From Verrucosispora sioxanthis (GTDB lineage Bacteria > Actinomycetota > Actinomycetes > Mycobacteriales > Micromonosporaceae), in the NCBI RefSeq assembly GCF_010560025.1, contig NZ_SAIY01000003.1, positions 310,001 to 374,000 of the forward strand: DNA of 64,000 nucleotides, given 5' to 3'. Shown here piece by piece: positions 44,788 through 53,298 of the stretch. The position numbers and the translations under genes were made by a program. Position 1 is the first letter of the stretch. Every line of letters starts with the position of its first letter. The notes beneath the pieces were generated by a model. The model did not search any database. It had not been told where the DNA came from and worked only from the letters and a program-made list of their open reading frames with translations.

Positions 44788-46686
44788 TCAACACCCTAGA
44801 ATTTCTGAAAAGTTTTCGTGCAGATTGGCAAGTACAACTTCCGCATCCTGTGCTAGAACAATCCTGGCTGGGTCTTGAATGAGGTAATTAGCTACCGCCG
44901 TCTTGCCCGGCGGCGCGGCACCCAACCGGGCACAGGCATCTGCAACCCTATTGACGAGGGGCCGGGCTCCAGCCCTGCCCTCATCCACCTCGAAGTTTTC
45001 GACGGCAACCAGTCGATCCCTAAGCAACGCAATTACGGCTTCAACGTACTTTTCGGAATCGAGCAGGTCTTCAAGGGTCTTCCCCTCCGGGAGACTGACA
45101 ATAATTCGTTCCGATACCCCCAACCCAGATAGGAGCTTGGCTTTAGCTTTACCGCCCTCGTCGCCGTCAATCAAGTAGGCAATCTTGGCTGAAATTTCAT
45201 CCAACCCAAATCCATCTCGGCGGAGACTCGATAGTCCCGGTGCAACTTGATACGGCAACTGAGGAAGGCCGGTCGCATGACGCAGGAGGGTCGGCAGCAG
45301 AATCATCTCTGTTGCACCTTCGGCAAGAACGGCCCTTCGGCATGCGGAGAAGGCCGCAGCACCTGCCCCCATCGCGACAAGAAGCGGAGAGAATCCGATT
45401 ACCGAGGTACCCCAGAAGCTACTTCGAATAACGCTTGAACCCGGCTCGTCTACGACCGGCTCAACAAGACGGACGGACGTACCAAGGTCCGGCGGCAGAC
45501 AGCCTGGCGAATGCGTTGTGTAGAGAACTTGCTGAATTTCGGTTTGGGACGTCAGCACACCAACAAGGTCAGCCTGCGCGTCAAAGTGTAGGTGGCGATC
45601 TATTTCGTCTGCAAGCAAGATCACCGGCGACGCTTCGGTCTCCAGCCTACGAGCGAGCACGAAGCACGTCATGCCTAGAAAAGCTCGCAGCCCATCACTC
45701 CGCTCGTCGAGCGTAGTTCTGCTGCCATCATCGTCTAACTCGTCAACTAGGACTAGCAGCGCGCCCCCCTCCGACTCCAGTCGGAGGCTAAGCTGCTTCT
45801 GCTGCCATGTTGGCTGCAGCTTGCGGCGAAGGCGCCTATTCGCGCCCTTACAGATGGTTGCAACCCGTGACGTGTCGTTCTCCTTAGCTGCCCCGACGAG
45901 CGTATCGACGTCCACCTCTGCAACAGCCAAGAGATTGACGATCGGCTCCGGCGCTTGGCTAGGCGGAACGAGGTCGTTCAAGTCGTATCGCGTTTCAAGT
46001 GAACGATTTCCACCCTCGTAAAGAACAATCTTCGGCAGCCGAGGGATCAGAGCCTCTCGCGCGAGCGTGAAGGGAGTCTTTCCAAGGAGGTTCAATAACT
46101 CCGTGAGTTGCAAAACCAGGGAAGGGCTTTGTGCAGCTATCGCGGCGTGCTCGTCAGCATCTAATCCAACGCTTGAAATCCCCCTTGAACCCAACTCCTT
46201 CCTCTTCATTACCTGCGAAAGCAAGGTGGCAACCTTCGATCGCAAGTTCTGCTCGGCGTCAGATGTGCCCCTAGCCGTCAGCTTGTCGACTTCACCCGCT
46301 ATAGAAACCGCCAGATCACGCAGCCCCGTCCAGTCTCTTTCCAGTGTTGGGCTGAAACCATGGAGACGCTTCCCCGAAGACGCCCGATGCACACGATACT
46401 GCGTGTTCGGTGCCACCAATATGTAACGCTTCCTAATCTCGGCTACATCCGCGTCATCTAAGATGAACGTTAGCGTAACCACGGGGTCGCTATCGCCGAT
46501 CACCTGACTTCGCGCCAAGTCTCGCGCTTTAAGCTTACCGCCGCTTGACCACCACTCTAAGGCATGAAGTATCGAGCTCTTGCCAGCCTCATTTGGCCCG
46601 AGAAACGCAACAAGTTTACTGTCGACGTTACAGCCCGTATCTACAAGTCGCCTGTAACCGTTGAATGCAATCCTAGTTAGCCGCAC
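44788..46686 (-). CDS. OLD-family AAA ATPase-nuclease
   Basis: 632 residues from GTG 46686. The N-terminal ABC-type ATPase shows Walker A GPNEAGKSS, Walker B VILLADEIDRH and the H-loop LYTTHSPG. The C-terminal Toprim nuclease domain has AEGATEMILLPTLL and DGDEGGK. This is the layout of class 1 OLD nucleases, including phage P2 Old and GajA-type anti-phage enzymes, so a defence role is plausible. GC content and codon use are clearly lower than in flanking genes, a sign of transfer. No helicase partner (GajB-like) is adjacent. The TIGR04141-type gene at 48222 is its divergent neighbour across an IS. Confidence 0.85.
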   Translation of the reverse strand: MRLTRIAFNGYRRLVDTGCNVDSKLVAFLGPNEAGKSSILHALEWWSSGGKLKARDLARSQVIGDSDPVVTLTFILDDADVAEIRKRYILVAPNTQYRVHRASSGKRLHGFSPTLERDWTGLRDLAVSIAGEVDKLTARGTSDAEQNLRSKVATLLSQVMKRKELGSRGISSVGLDADEHAAIAAQSPSLVLQLTELLNLLGKTPFTLAREALIPRLPKIVLYEGGNRSLETRYDLNDLVPPSQAPEPIVNLLAVAEVDVDTLVGAAKENDTSRVATICKGANRRLRRKLQPTWQQKQLSLRLESEGGALLVLVDELDDDGSRTTLDERSDGLRAFLGMTCFVLARRLETEASPVILLADEIDRHLHFDAQADLVGVLTSQTEIQQVLYTTHSPGCLPPDLGTSVRLVEPVVDEPGSSVIRSSFWGTSVIGFSPLLVAMGAGAAAFSACRRAVLAEGATEMILLPTLLRHATGLPQLPYQVAPGLSSLRRDGFGLDEISAKIAYLIDGDEGGKAKAKLLSGLGVSERIIVSLPEGKTLEDLLDSEKYVEAVIALLRDRLVAVENFEVDEGRAGARPLVNRVADACARLGAAPPGKTAVANYLIQDPARIVLAQDAEVVLANLHENFSEILGC

Positions 46687-46839
46687 AATTATTCAGCTCC
46701 CACAGTTAGCTTACGCACAACCACCCTTACAGTTTCAGCCACCCTAGCCTGCGGCCTCGACATTTGGAAGTGACCATAGAGACAAGACGTTGCTTCGTAG
46801 GACTAATTTCTCCAGCGTTATCGCTGGCCGCGGTACTTA

Positions 46840-47733
46840 GAGCTCCTAACTCTTTGAGCGCTGCAGCCGGCGCCAGCACACGATGGCGCAGGCGAGGGTG
46901 AGGAACGCTTCGTGGATGTCGTCGCGGATCTCCCAGCGGATACGTAGGCGGCGGAACCAGTGCAGCAGGGCGATGGTCTGCTCGACGACAAAGCGGCGGG
47001 TGCCGAGGCCGGAGCCGTGGCCGATGCCGCGTCGGGCGATGACGGGTGTGATGCCGCGCGTGCGGAGCTCGCGGCGGTACTTGTCGAAGTCGTAGCCACG
47101 GTCGGCGTAGATCCGGTCGGGCCGTTGCCGAGGCCTGCCGCGGATGCCCTTGATCCGTGGGACCTTGTCGACCAGGGGCAGCAGTTGGGTGACGTCGTGG
47201 CGGTTGCCGCCGGTCAGGCTGACGGCGAGAGGGATGCCGCCCGCGTCGGTGATGACGTGGTGTTTCGAGCCTGGCTTGCGGCGGTCGACCGGGCTCGGAC
47301 CGGTTTTGGGCCGCCCTTGAGCGCCCGAACGTGAGAGCCGTCGATCACCGCCCGAGACATGTCCAACTGCCCAGCGGCCCGCAGTCTGCCGAGCAGAACC
47401 TCATGCAGTCGTTGCCAGACACCAGCATCATTCCAGTCCCGCAACCTGCGCCAGCACGTCATGCCCGACCCGAACCCAAGCTCCTGGGGCAGGTACTCCC
47501 ACGGGATCGCGGTGTAGAGCACGAACAGGATCCCGCACAACACCTTCCGATCATCGAGAGGCTTTCGGCCCGGGAACCGGTGCCTACGCGGTGCTCGGGG
47601 CGGCAGCAGCGGCGCGATCTCGGCCCACAACTCGTCCGAGACGATCCACGGCGGCTGCTCACCCCTCCTCACGTTCAGACAGAACGACCCTCACGTCCCG
47701 AGGACACGCCCACCATCATTTCGTTAGGAACTC
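46840..47733. mobile_element. IS5-family (IS427-group) insertion sequence, 894 bp
   Basis: The element is bounded by inverted repeats GAGCTCCTAAC (46840-46850) and its partner at 47723-47733 (GAGTTCCTAAC on the minus strand; one mismatch). It is flanked on both sides by the 3-bp direct duplication TTA (46837-46839 and 47734-47736). Size, a two-frame transposase and a TNA duplication all fit the IS427 group. Flanks and target duplication are intact, which suggests a fairly recent insertion between the OLD gene and an integrase remnant. Confidence 0.9.
46846..47672 (-). CDS. IS5-family DDE transposase, made by -1 frameshifting
   Basis: The first frame starts at ATG 47672 (PPWIVSDELWAEIAPLLP, with the first catalytic Asp in AVIDGSHVRA). 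At the CCCAAAA run (47310-47304, minus strand) a -1 slip enters the second frame. That frame holds the second Asp (YADRGYDFD) and the catalytic Glu with RRFVVEQTIALLHWFRR. The stop TAG is at 46846, inside the left inverted repeat. The joined product is 275 residues. Programmed frameshifting at such A-runs is normal in this group, so this is not a defect. Confidence 0.88.
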
Positions 47734-47734
47734 T

Positions 47735-48091
47735 TACGCCGGCCCAGCAACGCTCGCCGCGGGCCGGCGACCGTACGACCTACGGCACGCCGCCGTGTCG
47801 CTCTGGCTCAATGCTGGGACACCCGCTAACCAGGTCGCCGAATGGGCCGGGCACAGCGTCCACCTCCTCATGCGGGTTCACGCCAAGTGCGTCGACGGCC
47901 AAGAGCAGGCCGCGCGACGAAGGATTGAGGCCGCCTGCCGCAGGTCGAGTGACGGGATTCCGACACTAGGCCGCCGCCCTCCTCAATCTAGAAGATCTAC
48001 CTGGCACAACTCGGGGTTGAGTGATGCCAGGCGGAGGTACGACCAAGGTGGGCCGGTGGTTCTACCTCCGCCCGGTGGACATCCCGACTGA
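47735..48091 (+). pseudogene. tyrosine integrase remnant, 5' truncated
   Basis: About 119 codons remain, from the IS border on. The box II region reads RPYDLRHAAVSLWLNAG and the catalytic His region VAEWAGHSVHLLMR. In typical actinomycete integrases the nucleophile Tyr follows in a VYAKC motif; here it reads VHAKC, with His in its place. All N-terminal domains are absent, and nothing similar lies on the other side of the IS. It should be inactive. It suggests that an integrative element once lay here. Confidence 0.75.
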
Positions 48092-48205
48092 AAGTGGCAG
48101 CCACGCGAGCTAGAGGGGTAGCTACGAGACGACGTGCGGACGCGCCGTAGCAACCTGAAGTCACCTCAATCCACCAAACCACTCATTCCGCCACGATCAC
48201 ATAAC

Positions 48206-48215
48206 GTGGTACCAC
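48206..48215 (+). promoter_or_regulatory. palindrome GTGGTACCAC upstream of the TIGR04141-type gene
   Basis: A perfect 10-bp palindrome ends 6 bp before the start codon. No ribosome-binding site is visible, so the site may be both promoter-proximal operator and leader. Confidence 0.35.
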
Positions 48216-48221
48216 CTGTTC

Positions 48222-50027
48222 ATGGAGCCAGAAGCCACGCCCGCCGCCGCCCCTCCCAAGCTCCGCTTCAACTGCTACCTGTTACGTGAGGGTCTGCCCA
48301 CAATCGAGGCCGCCCTACGCGCTCCATACCGCAAAGGTGGCAAGACACCGATGTTGCCAATGCAGCCAACTGGTGGAGCACCACAGGGAACAGTTGGCTA
48401 TTTCAGCACTCCAAAACAAAAGGTTCCCCCGTGGGCCAAAGCCCTCTTACCCATCTTCCCTGCACTCTCCCAGGCACAGAATCTGTCGAATCGATTCGTC
48501 ATCTTTCTTCCGGTTCAGAACCGACGGTTCGCCGTATGCTTTGGTTATGGAAGCTCAGCCTTGGAGTGGAGCGCAATCGAGGCGAATTTCGGCCTCCGGT
48601 TCGCAGCTCGACGCATGAGCCCTAAGTCGCTCCGCGAATTCCGCAGCAGAAGAGTAGGCGCGTCGAATCGCGCACAAGCTGTGCAACTACCCCTCGGAGG
48701 CAACCTGAAGGATCTTGATGTTGGAGCGCTGGAAGGCGAATTCGTTCGACGTTTAGCGGGAACACTAGACGAGAGCAACGGGGCCGAGTTCGCCGACGTC
48801 GACGCGGTAGCCGCAACGGATGCCATATCCTTCCGTGCCCGCACCGACCTTGAAAAGATACAAGGAACACTTAGCCGGATGCTCGACGAAATTGAGGCTG
48901 GCACAGCCACCGAGGGGCTGAAATTCGTTGACTCCCTAGAGCCACTCCGAGTTAAGAGCGAGCAGACGGCCCAGCTTGATCGCCATCTAGCACAAGCACT
49001 TTTCGGAGGCGTCCATGGATTTGCTGAGTTTGACGACGAGTTGAGCAACTTGCAGGACCATTTACTGGAGTTCTCTTTCCCCGACACTCTGACCACAGAC
49101 GAGATAGACGAGATCCGCCTCTACAGAGGGGAACGAACAACGCTACTGCTGGAGCCTTCTATTACAGGCGTACGAGCTGCACTCAGCGAGCTTAGGGGGC
49201 GACTAACGGCACGATCCCTCGACAACGTCAAGCTGATGGCGTTCGACAATGAAGGCGAGGCCAAGAGTCCATACATGCCGCTACGCCACTGGCTAATATT
49301 CGAGTCGGGCAACGAAGATCGGCGCTTTATTCTCACACTCGGCCGATGGTTTGCTTTGAATGAGGCATACACACGCAAGCTCGATGAAGACCTGAGTAAG
49401 GTCGACGACCTAACAGATGCCCTCAACCCGCCTCCATGGAAGAACGGAAGAGCAGAGGGTTCATACAATGACGACTTCCAGGACGCCCACTCGGATGCGA
49501 CCATCATCCTCGATAAGGTCAAGATCCGGTCGGAAGATGGCGATGAAATCGAAGCATGCGATCTGCTTCATCGCGACGGTTTTTTGATCCACGTGAAGAA
49601 TTACAAGAAGAGCCAGACACTGAGTCACCTTTTTTCACAGGGTCTTGTGTCCGCGCTTAGCCTGCGCGGAGACTCCGTGTACCGCGACAACTTTCTTCGA
49701 GCCGTGCAGGGCATTGACCCAGCCTTCGTGCAAGTAGCCGAGAAAGCTCCCGAAGTGGTGGTTTATGCAATCGGCGTTCAGAGGGACCGGCCAGTACCGC
49801 TAGGGCTGCCGAGCTTCAGCAAGGTAAACCTACGCGACTTCGTGAAGCGGGTTCGCGGCACCGGAGCGCGTCCCGCGATTTGCCGGATCCAGATCACCGA
49901 CTCTGCCGAAAACCCGGAACTCTCTGACGTTGTACAGGGGGTGCCGGTCGAGGAGGCCGAGGTTTCACCGTCTCGACCGCCCGCTCCAAGGAAGCCCGAA
50001 GCCGGCACGCAGCCCAGCCAGACCTAG
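48222..50027 (+). CDS. TIGR04141/DUF6119-type sporadically distributed protein
   Basis: 601 residues of low-GC, non-native codon use. The overall layout (N-terminal KLRFNCYLLREG, central GNEDRRFILTLGRWF, C-terminal domain with DLLHRDGFLIHVKNYKKS and LSHLFSQGLVSA) matches the TIGR04141/DUF6119 family, found patchily in bacterial defence islands. The D...HVK pattern with a preceding acidic residue resembles a PD-(D/E)XK-type nuclease site; that is inference. The gene is divergent from the OLD gene, with an IS and integrase remnant between them. No ribosome-binding site is seen. Confidence 0.75.
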   Translation: MEPEATPAAAPPKLRFNCYLLREGLPTIEAALRAPYRKGGKTPMLPMQPTGGAPQGTVGYFSTPKQKVPPWAKALLPIFPALSQAQNLSNRFVIFLPVQNRRFAVCFGYGSSALEWSAIEANFGLRFAARRMSPKSLREFRSRRVGASNRAQAVQLPLGGNLKDLDVGALEGEFVRRLAGTLDESNGAEFADVDAVAATDAISFRARTDLEKIQGTLSRMLDEIEAGTATEGLKFVDSLEPLRVKSEQTAQLDRHLAQALFGGVHGFAEFDDELSNLQDHLLEFSFPDTLTTDEIDEIRLYRGERTTLLLEPSITGVRAALSELRGRLTARSLDNVKLMAFDNEGEAKSPYMPLRHWLIFESGNEDRRFILTLGRWFALNEAYTRKLDEDLSKVDDLTDALNPPPWKNGRAEGSYNDDFQDAHSDATIILDKVKIRSEDGDEIEACDLLHRDGFLIHVKNYKKSQTLSHLFSQGLVSALSLRGDSVYRDNFLRAVQGIDPAFVQVAEKAPEVVVYAIGVQRDRPVPLGLPSFSKVNLRDFVKRVRGTGARPAICRIQITDSAENPELSDVVQGVPVEEAEVSPSRPPAPRKPEAGTQPSQT

Positions 50028-50125
50028 AACTGGGGGTGGCTAAACAGGTGATCATGGCGACACGTATCGACACGATCGGTGAGATGCAGCCGCCCGGAGT
50101 GAGACCCAGCGGGACCAACAAGAAC

Positions 50126-50159
50126 GGTCCCTGACCGGCTTTTCTGCGGGTCAGGGACC
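50126..50159. terminator. hairpin terminator between the TIGR04141-type gene and the tRNA fragment
   Basis: Exact 11-bp arms (50126-50136 and 50149-50159) surround a 12-nt loop. On the minus strand a T-rich run (GTTCTTGTT) follows, so it better suits the tRNA-Tyr transcript, though it could end the plus-strand gene too. Confidence 0.65.
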
Positions 50160-50173
50160 CTTCGTGCACCTCT

Positions 50174-50225
50174 TGGCGGGGAGGGGATTCGAACCTCTGC
50201 AGCTTTCGCGACGGGATTTACAGTC
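50174..50225 (-). tRNA. tRNA-Tyr 3' fragment (candidate attachment site)
   Basis: On the minus strand, 52 nt match the 3' part of a tRNA-Tyr: anticodon loop CTGTAAA (anticodon GUA), a variable arm, the GTTCGAATC T-loop and the acceptor end CCCCGCCA. Upstream sequence does not pair as a D-arm or 5' acceptor, so the gene is incomplete. The T-stem has one A-C mismatch. Such 3' duplicates are the usual footprints of integrases that use tRNA genes, which fits the integrase remnant 2 kb away. Confidence 0.7.
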
Positions 50226-50339
50226 AAGCACCGGATGATAGGTCGCGCTCCATCTTGGGTTGCCATCGCTTCTGCTTGTCGTCGCCCTTTGCGGCCCCGG
50301 GCCTAGCGCTTGGCTATTCGTCTGTGCAACTTCCCTGTT

Positions 50340-50371
50340 GTTGTCGTCTCCGTTCGCTTCGAGACGACAAC
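50340..50371. repeat. inverted repeat in the gene-free stretch 50226-50463
   Basis: GTTGTCGTCTC and GAGACGACAAC (50340-50350 and 50361-50371) are exact complements around 10 nt. Short direct copies of ACTTCCC-N-TTGTTGTC lie around it. Otherwise no gene or RNA is recognised between the tRNA fragment and 50464. Confidence 0.45.
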
Positions 50372-50463
50372 TTCCCCCTTGTTGTCCTATCCGCAGGGCC
50401 ACTGACTACGGCCGGCGCTTGTACTGGGTGCCGTGCCGGGCGGTGACGGGGTTGGGCCTGGAG

Positions 50464-50763
50464 TCAGCCGGGCCACCCGTCGAGGTACTTGGCGAAGGAG
50501 ACGTCGCCCCGCTCGTCGCCGCCGATTTCCCGGAACTGGTCCAAGTCGTCATAGCCCGGCGTGTCGGGCAGCAGCACCCGCAGGGGGTGCGTGGCGTGGT
50601 CGGCCAGGAACTTCCACAACGCTCGGGTCAACTCCGGCTGGTCGGAGTTGACGCTGTAACCGTCCTGGAAATAGCCGATCCGCTGGTCCCCCAGCCGGTA
50701 CGCGGTGCCCAGTGCGATACAGATGGCGCACTGTGGACAGGCTAACCAGCCGGTGAGCGACAC
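50464..50763 (-). CDS. hypothetical protein (99 aa)
   Basis: The start is GTG 50763. The N-terminus has WLACPQCAICIALG, with three cysteines that could bind metal, then QRIGYFQDGYSVNSD and a C-terminal DERGDVSFAKYLDGW. GC content is back to chromosomal level, which suggests that the island has ended. No named family is recognised. Confidence 0.55.
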   Translation of the reverse strand: MSLTGWLACPQCAICIALGTAYRLGDQRIGYFQDGYSVNSDQPELTRALWKFLADHATHPLRVLLPDTPGYDDLDQFREIGGDERGDVSFAKYLDGWPG

Positions 50764-50824
50764 CCCGAGAACCCCTCAATCACATCGTCATGCACGCAGG
50801 CCCAGGATGGCTGTGTCGGCACGG

Positions 50825-52123
50825 TCAGTCGGCGGCGTCGCGTTCGGTGGCGTCTCTCTCTGCGGCGTCGATGTTGGCGTCGGTGACCACGAACATGCCG
50901 AGCAGCAGGGTCAACGTCAGCAGGCCCAGGATGGCGAAGACCGCGCGGAGGCCGAAGACCTCGGCCAGCAGACCGCCGACCAGCGCGCCGGCCGGCATGC
51001 TTCCCCAGGCCAGCATTCGGTAGCCGCTGTTGACCCGGCCGAGCAGCCGGTCCGGGGTGATCCGCTGGCGTAGCGAGATGGTGATGACGTTCCAGGTGGC
51101 GAGCAGGATTCCGCCGACGAAGAAGACCGCGCCGATCACGTACGGGTTGATGCTCAGTGCCGGTACGCCGACGACGGCGGCCATCGCCAGCACGGAAAGC
51201 GCCAGGGTGCGGGACCGCCCGAGCCGCTGTTCGATCCGTGCGGTGGCGATCGAGCCGAGCACGATGCCGGCGGCGATGGTGGTGAGCAGGAGGCCGTACC
51301 CGGGTTCGGTGAGGCCGATAGGCGAGTCGGGGCCGACCGCGTAGAGCACCAGCACGGCGAAGATGCCGCTGGTGATGAAGTTGCTGGTCCCGACCATCGT
51401 GGCCAGGGTGCGCAGCAGCCGGTGCCGCCACAGGAAACGTAGCCCTTCGGCGATGTCGGCGCGCATCGTCGTCGGGGTGTCGCGTTCGATCCGGAACCGG
51501 CCGGTGACCAGGAGCAGCGCGGCGACGGCCAGCGCCCACAGCACCGCCGGCCCGGCGAGCGCGAGGGCCACCCCGGCGGCGACCAGGAAGCCGGCGAGTG
51601 GTGGGCCGACGAACTGGTTGGCGGCGAGTTCCACGGCGGCCAGTCGGCCGTTGGCCCGGGGTAGCTGGTCGCGGGTGACCACCTGCGGCAGGATCGACTG
51701 GGCGGAGGTGTCGTAGAGGGTCTCGGCCATGCCGAGACCGAGCGCCACCAGGTAGAGCAGCCAGATTGACCCGGCGTCGAAGGCCACCGCGAGCGCCAGC
51801 CCGCCGACGACAACCGCGCGCAGGGCGTTGGCGGCGAGCATCACCTGACGCCGGTCGAGCCGGTCGGCGAGGGCGCCGGCCGGCAGCGCGAACAGCAGCC
51901 AGGGCAGGCTGAACGCGGTGGCGACCCCGGCCACCAGCACCGGTGAGCGGGTGTAGCCGACGGCGACCAACGGCAGCGCGATCTTGACGATCCCGTCCGC
52001 CAGGTTGGACACCGCCGAGGCGGACCAGAGCCGCCAGAACCGGCCCCCCAGGCCGCCCTCGTCCGGGCGGGGTGATGCATCCGTACGCACTGGTTCCTCG
52101 ACCCCCGTCACGCCGACGATCAT
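50825..52123 (-). CDS. MFS transporter (MFS_3 / enterobactin-exporter-like)
   Basis: 432 residues from ATG 52123 (GTG 52156 is an alternative). About twelve hydrophobic helices are visible. The first loop motif reads GALADRLDRRQVML, close to the MFS motif GxLaDrxGrkxxl, and RQRITPDRLLGRVNSGYR occupies the second cytoplasmic loop, a hallmark of the MFS_3 exporters. It is divergent from vanA across a region with a strong palindrome, so uptake or export of an aromatic compound is possible. The substrate is not known. Confidence 0.82.
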   Translation of the reverse strand: MIVGVTGVEEPVRTDASPRPDEGGLGGRFWRLWSASAVSNLADGIVKIALPLVAVGYTRSPVLVAGVATAFSLPWLLFALPAGALADRLDRRQVMLAANALRAVVVGGLALAVAFDAGSIWLLYLVALGLGMAETLYDTSAQSILPQVVTRDQLPRANGRLAAVELAANQFVGPPLAGFLVAAGVALALAGPAVLWALAVAALLLVTGRFRIERDTPTTMRADIAEGLRFLWRHRLLRTLATMVGTSNFITSGIFAVLVLYAVGPDSPIGLTEPGYGLLLTTIAAGIVLGSIATARIEQRLGRSRTLALSVLAMAAVVGVPALSINPYVIGAVFFVGGILLATWNVITISLRQRITPDRLLGRVNSGYRMLAWGSMPAGALVGGLLAEVFGLRAVFAILGLLTLTLLLGMFVVTDANIDAAERDATERDAAD

Positions 52124-52160
52124 CGCAGCGTCGCGGCGACCGGCGAAAGGCCGCACGGCC

Positions 52161-52175
52161 TTTCACTGAGTGAAA
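52161..52175. promoter_or_regulatory. operator palindrome TTTCACTGAGTGAAA in the MFS-vanA intergenic region
   Basis: 7-bp arms around one central base, 79 bp before vanA and next to the possible GTG start of the MFS gene. A second inverted repeat (52192-52201 and 52211-52220, exact 10-bp arms) lies between it and vanA. An IclR or PaaX-like regulator encoded downstream is a candidate binder. Confidence 0.6.
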
Positions 52176-52254
52176 TAGACGCTGCCGATCAGCGGTCGGA
52201 TCACGGGATCATCCGACCGCACCCCGCTCCCGTCCCGAGAGAGGTTGGGTCACG

Positions 52255-53298
52255 ATGGCGTTCGCCCGCAACCAGTGGTACGTGACGGCCTACAGCAGCG
52301 AGGTGGGGCGGGATCTGCTCGCCCGCACCGTGCTGGGTGAGCCGCTGGTGCTCTACCGCACCGAGTCCGGGGAGGCCGTGGCGCTGGCCGACAGGTGCGT
52401 GCACCGCCGCTATCCGCTCTCCGAGAGCCGACTGGACGGCGACACCATCGTCTGCGGCTACCACGGTTTCACCTACGACCAGACCGGCACCTGCGTCTTC
52501 GTACCCGGTCAGCAACGTATCCCGCGTACCGCGCGGGTCGCCGCCTACCCGGTGGTGGAGCAGGATTCGCTGATCTGGGTGTGGATCGGCGACCGGGACC
52601 GCGCGGACCCGACCACCATTCCCCGCGCGCCCTGGCTGGACGACCCCCGGTACGCGGTCGTCCGCGGGATGGAGCCGCTGAACGCCCGCTACAGCCTGCT
52701 GGTGGACAACCTGATGGACCTGTCCCACGAGACCTACCTGCACGGCGGCTACATCGGCACGCCGGAGGTGGCTAACACGCCGATCACCACCGAAGTCGAC
52801 GAGGAGCGGGGCATCGTCTACGTCAGCCGGCACATGGACGACGCCGAGTGCCCGCCGTTCTACGCCAAGTCGACAGGGATCCAGGGCCGGATCACCCGCT
52901 GGCAGGACATCGAGTACCACCCGCCGTGCCTGTACCTGCTGCACAGCCGGATCGCGCCGCAGGGCCTCTACCCGCCGGCCGAGGGCGAGGACAGCGACGC
53001 CTTCCACGCCGAGATCGTGTACGCCATCACGCCGTCGACGGAGCACACCACCTACGACTTCTGGGCGGTGGCCCGGGACTTCGCCATCGACGACGAGTCG
53101 GTGAGCGAGTACCTGCACCAGAGCAACCGCACGGTGGTCATGCAGGACGTGACGGCGCTGAACATCCTGGAGCAGGTGATCGCCTCCGAGCCGGACAAGT
53201 ACCAGGAACTCAGCATCAACATCGACACCGGCGGGCTCGCCGCCCGACGGCTGATCGCGCGGATGGTCGAGGCGGGGACGGTGGGGGCACCCCGATGA
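52255..53298 (+). CDS. vanA: vanillate O-demethylase oxygenase subunit
   Basis: 347 residues. The N-terminal Rieske 2Fe-2S site is CVHRRYPLS plus CGYHGF. The mononuclear iron region DNLMDLSHETYLH has the Asp and two His ligands. Length and order match VanA-type single-component Rieske oxygenases, which demethylate vanillate to protocatechuate with electrons from VanB. Related enzymes act on other methoxy or carboxylated aromatics, so substrate identity is by context (vanB, pca genes in the same window). The stop overlaps the next small gene by 4 bp. Confidence 0.88.
   Translation: MAFARNQWYVTAYSSEVGRDLLARTVLGEPLVLYRTESGEAVALADRCVHRRYPLSESRLDGDTIVCGYHGFTYDQTGTCVFVPGQQRIPRTARVAAYPVVEQDSLIWVWIGDRDRADPTTIPRAPWLDDPRYAVVRGMEPLNARYSLLVDNLMDLSHETYLHGGYIGTPEVANTPITTEVDEERGIVYVSRHMDDAECPPFYAKSTGIQGRITRWQDIEYHPPCLYLLHSRIAPQGLYPPAEGEDSDAFHAEIVYAITPSTEHTTYDFWAVARDFAIDDESVSEYLHQSNRTVVMQDVTALNILEQVIASEPDKYQELSINIDTGGLAARRLIARMVEAGTVGAPR

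Noticed and set aside
46846..47672. Split transposase as a broken gene
   Set aside because: The break is at a CCCAAAA slippery run in an element type that uses -1 frameshifting, and the joined frame keeps all catalytic residues.
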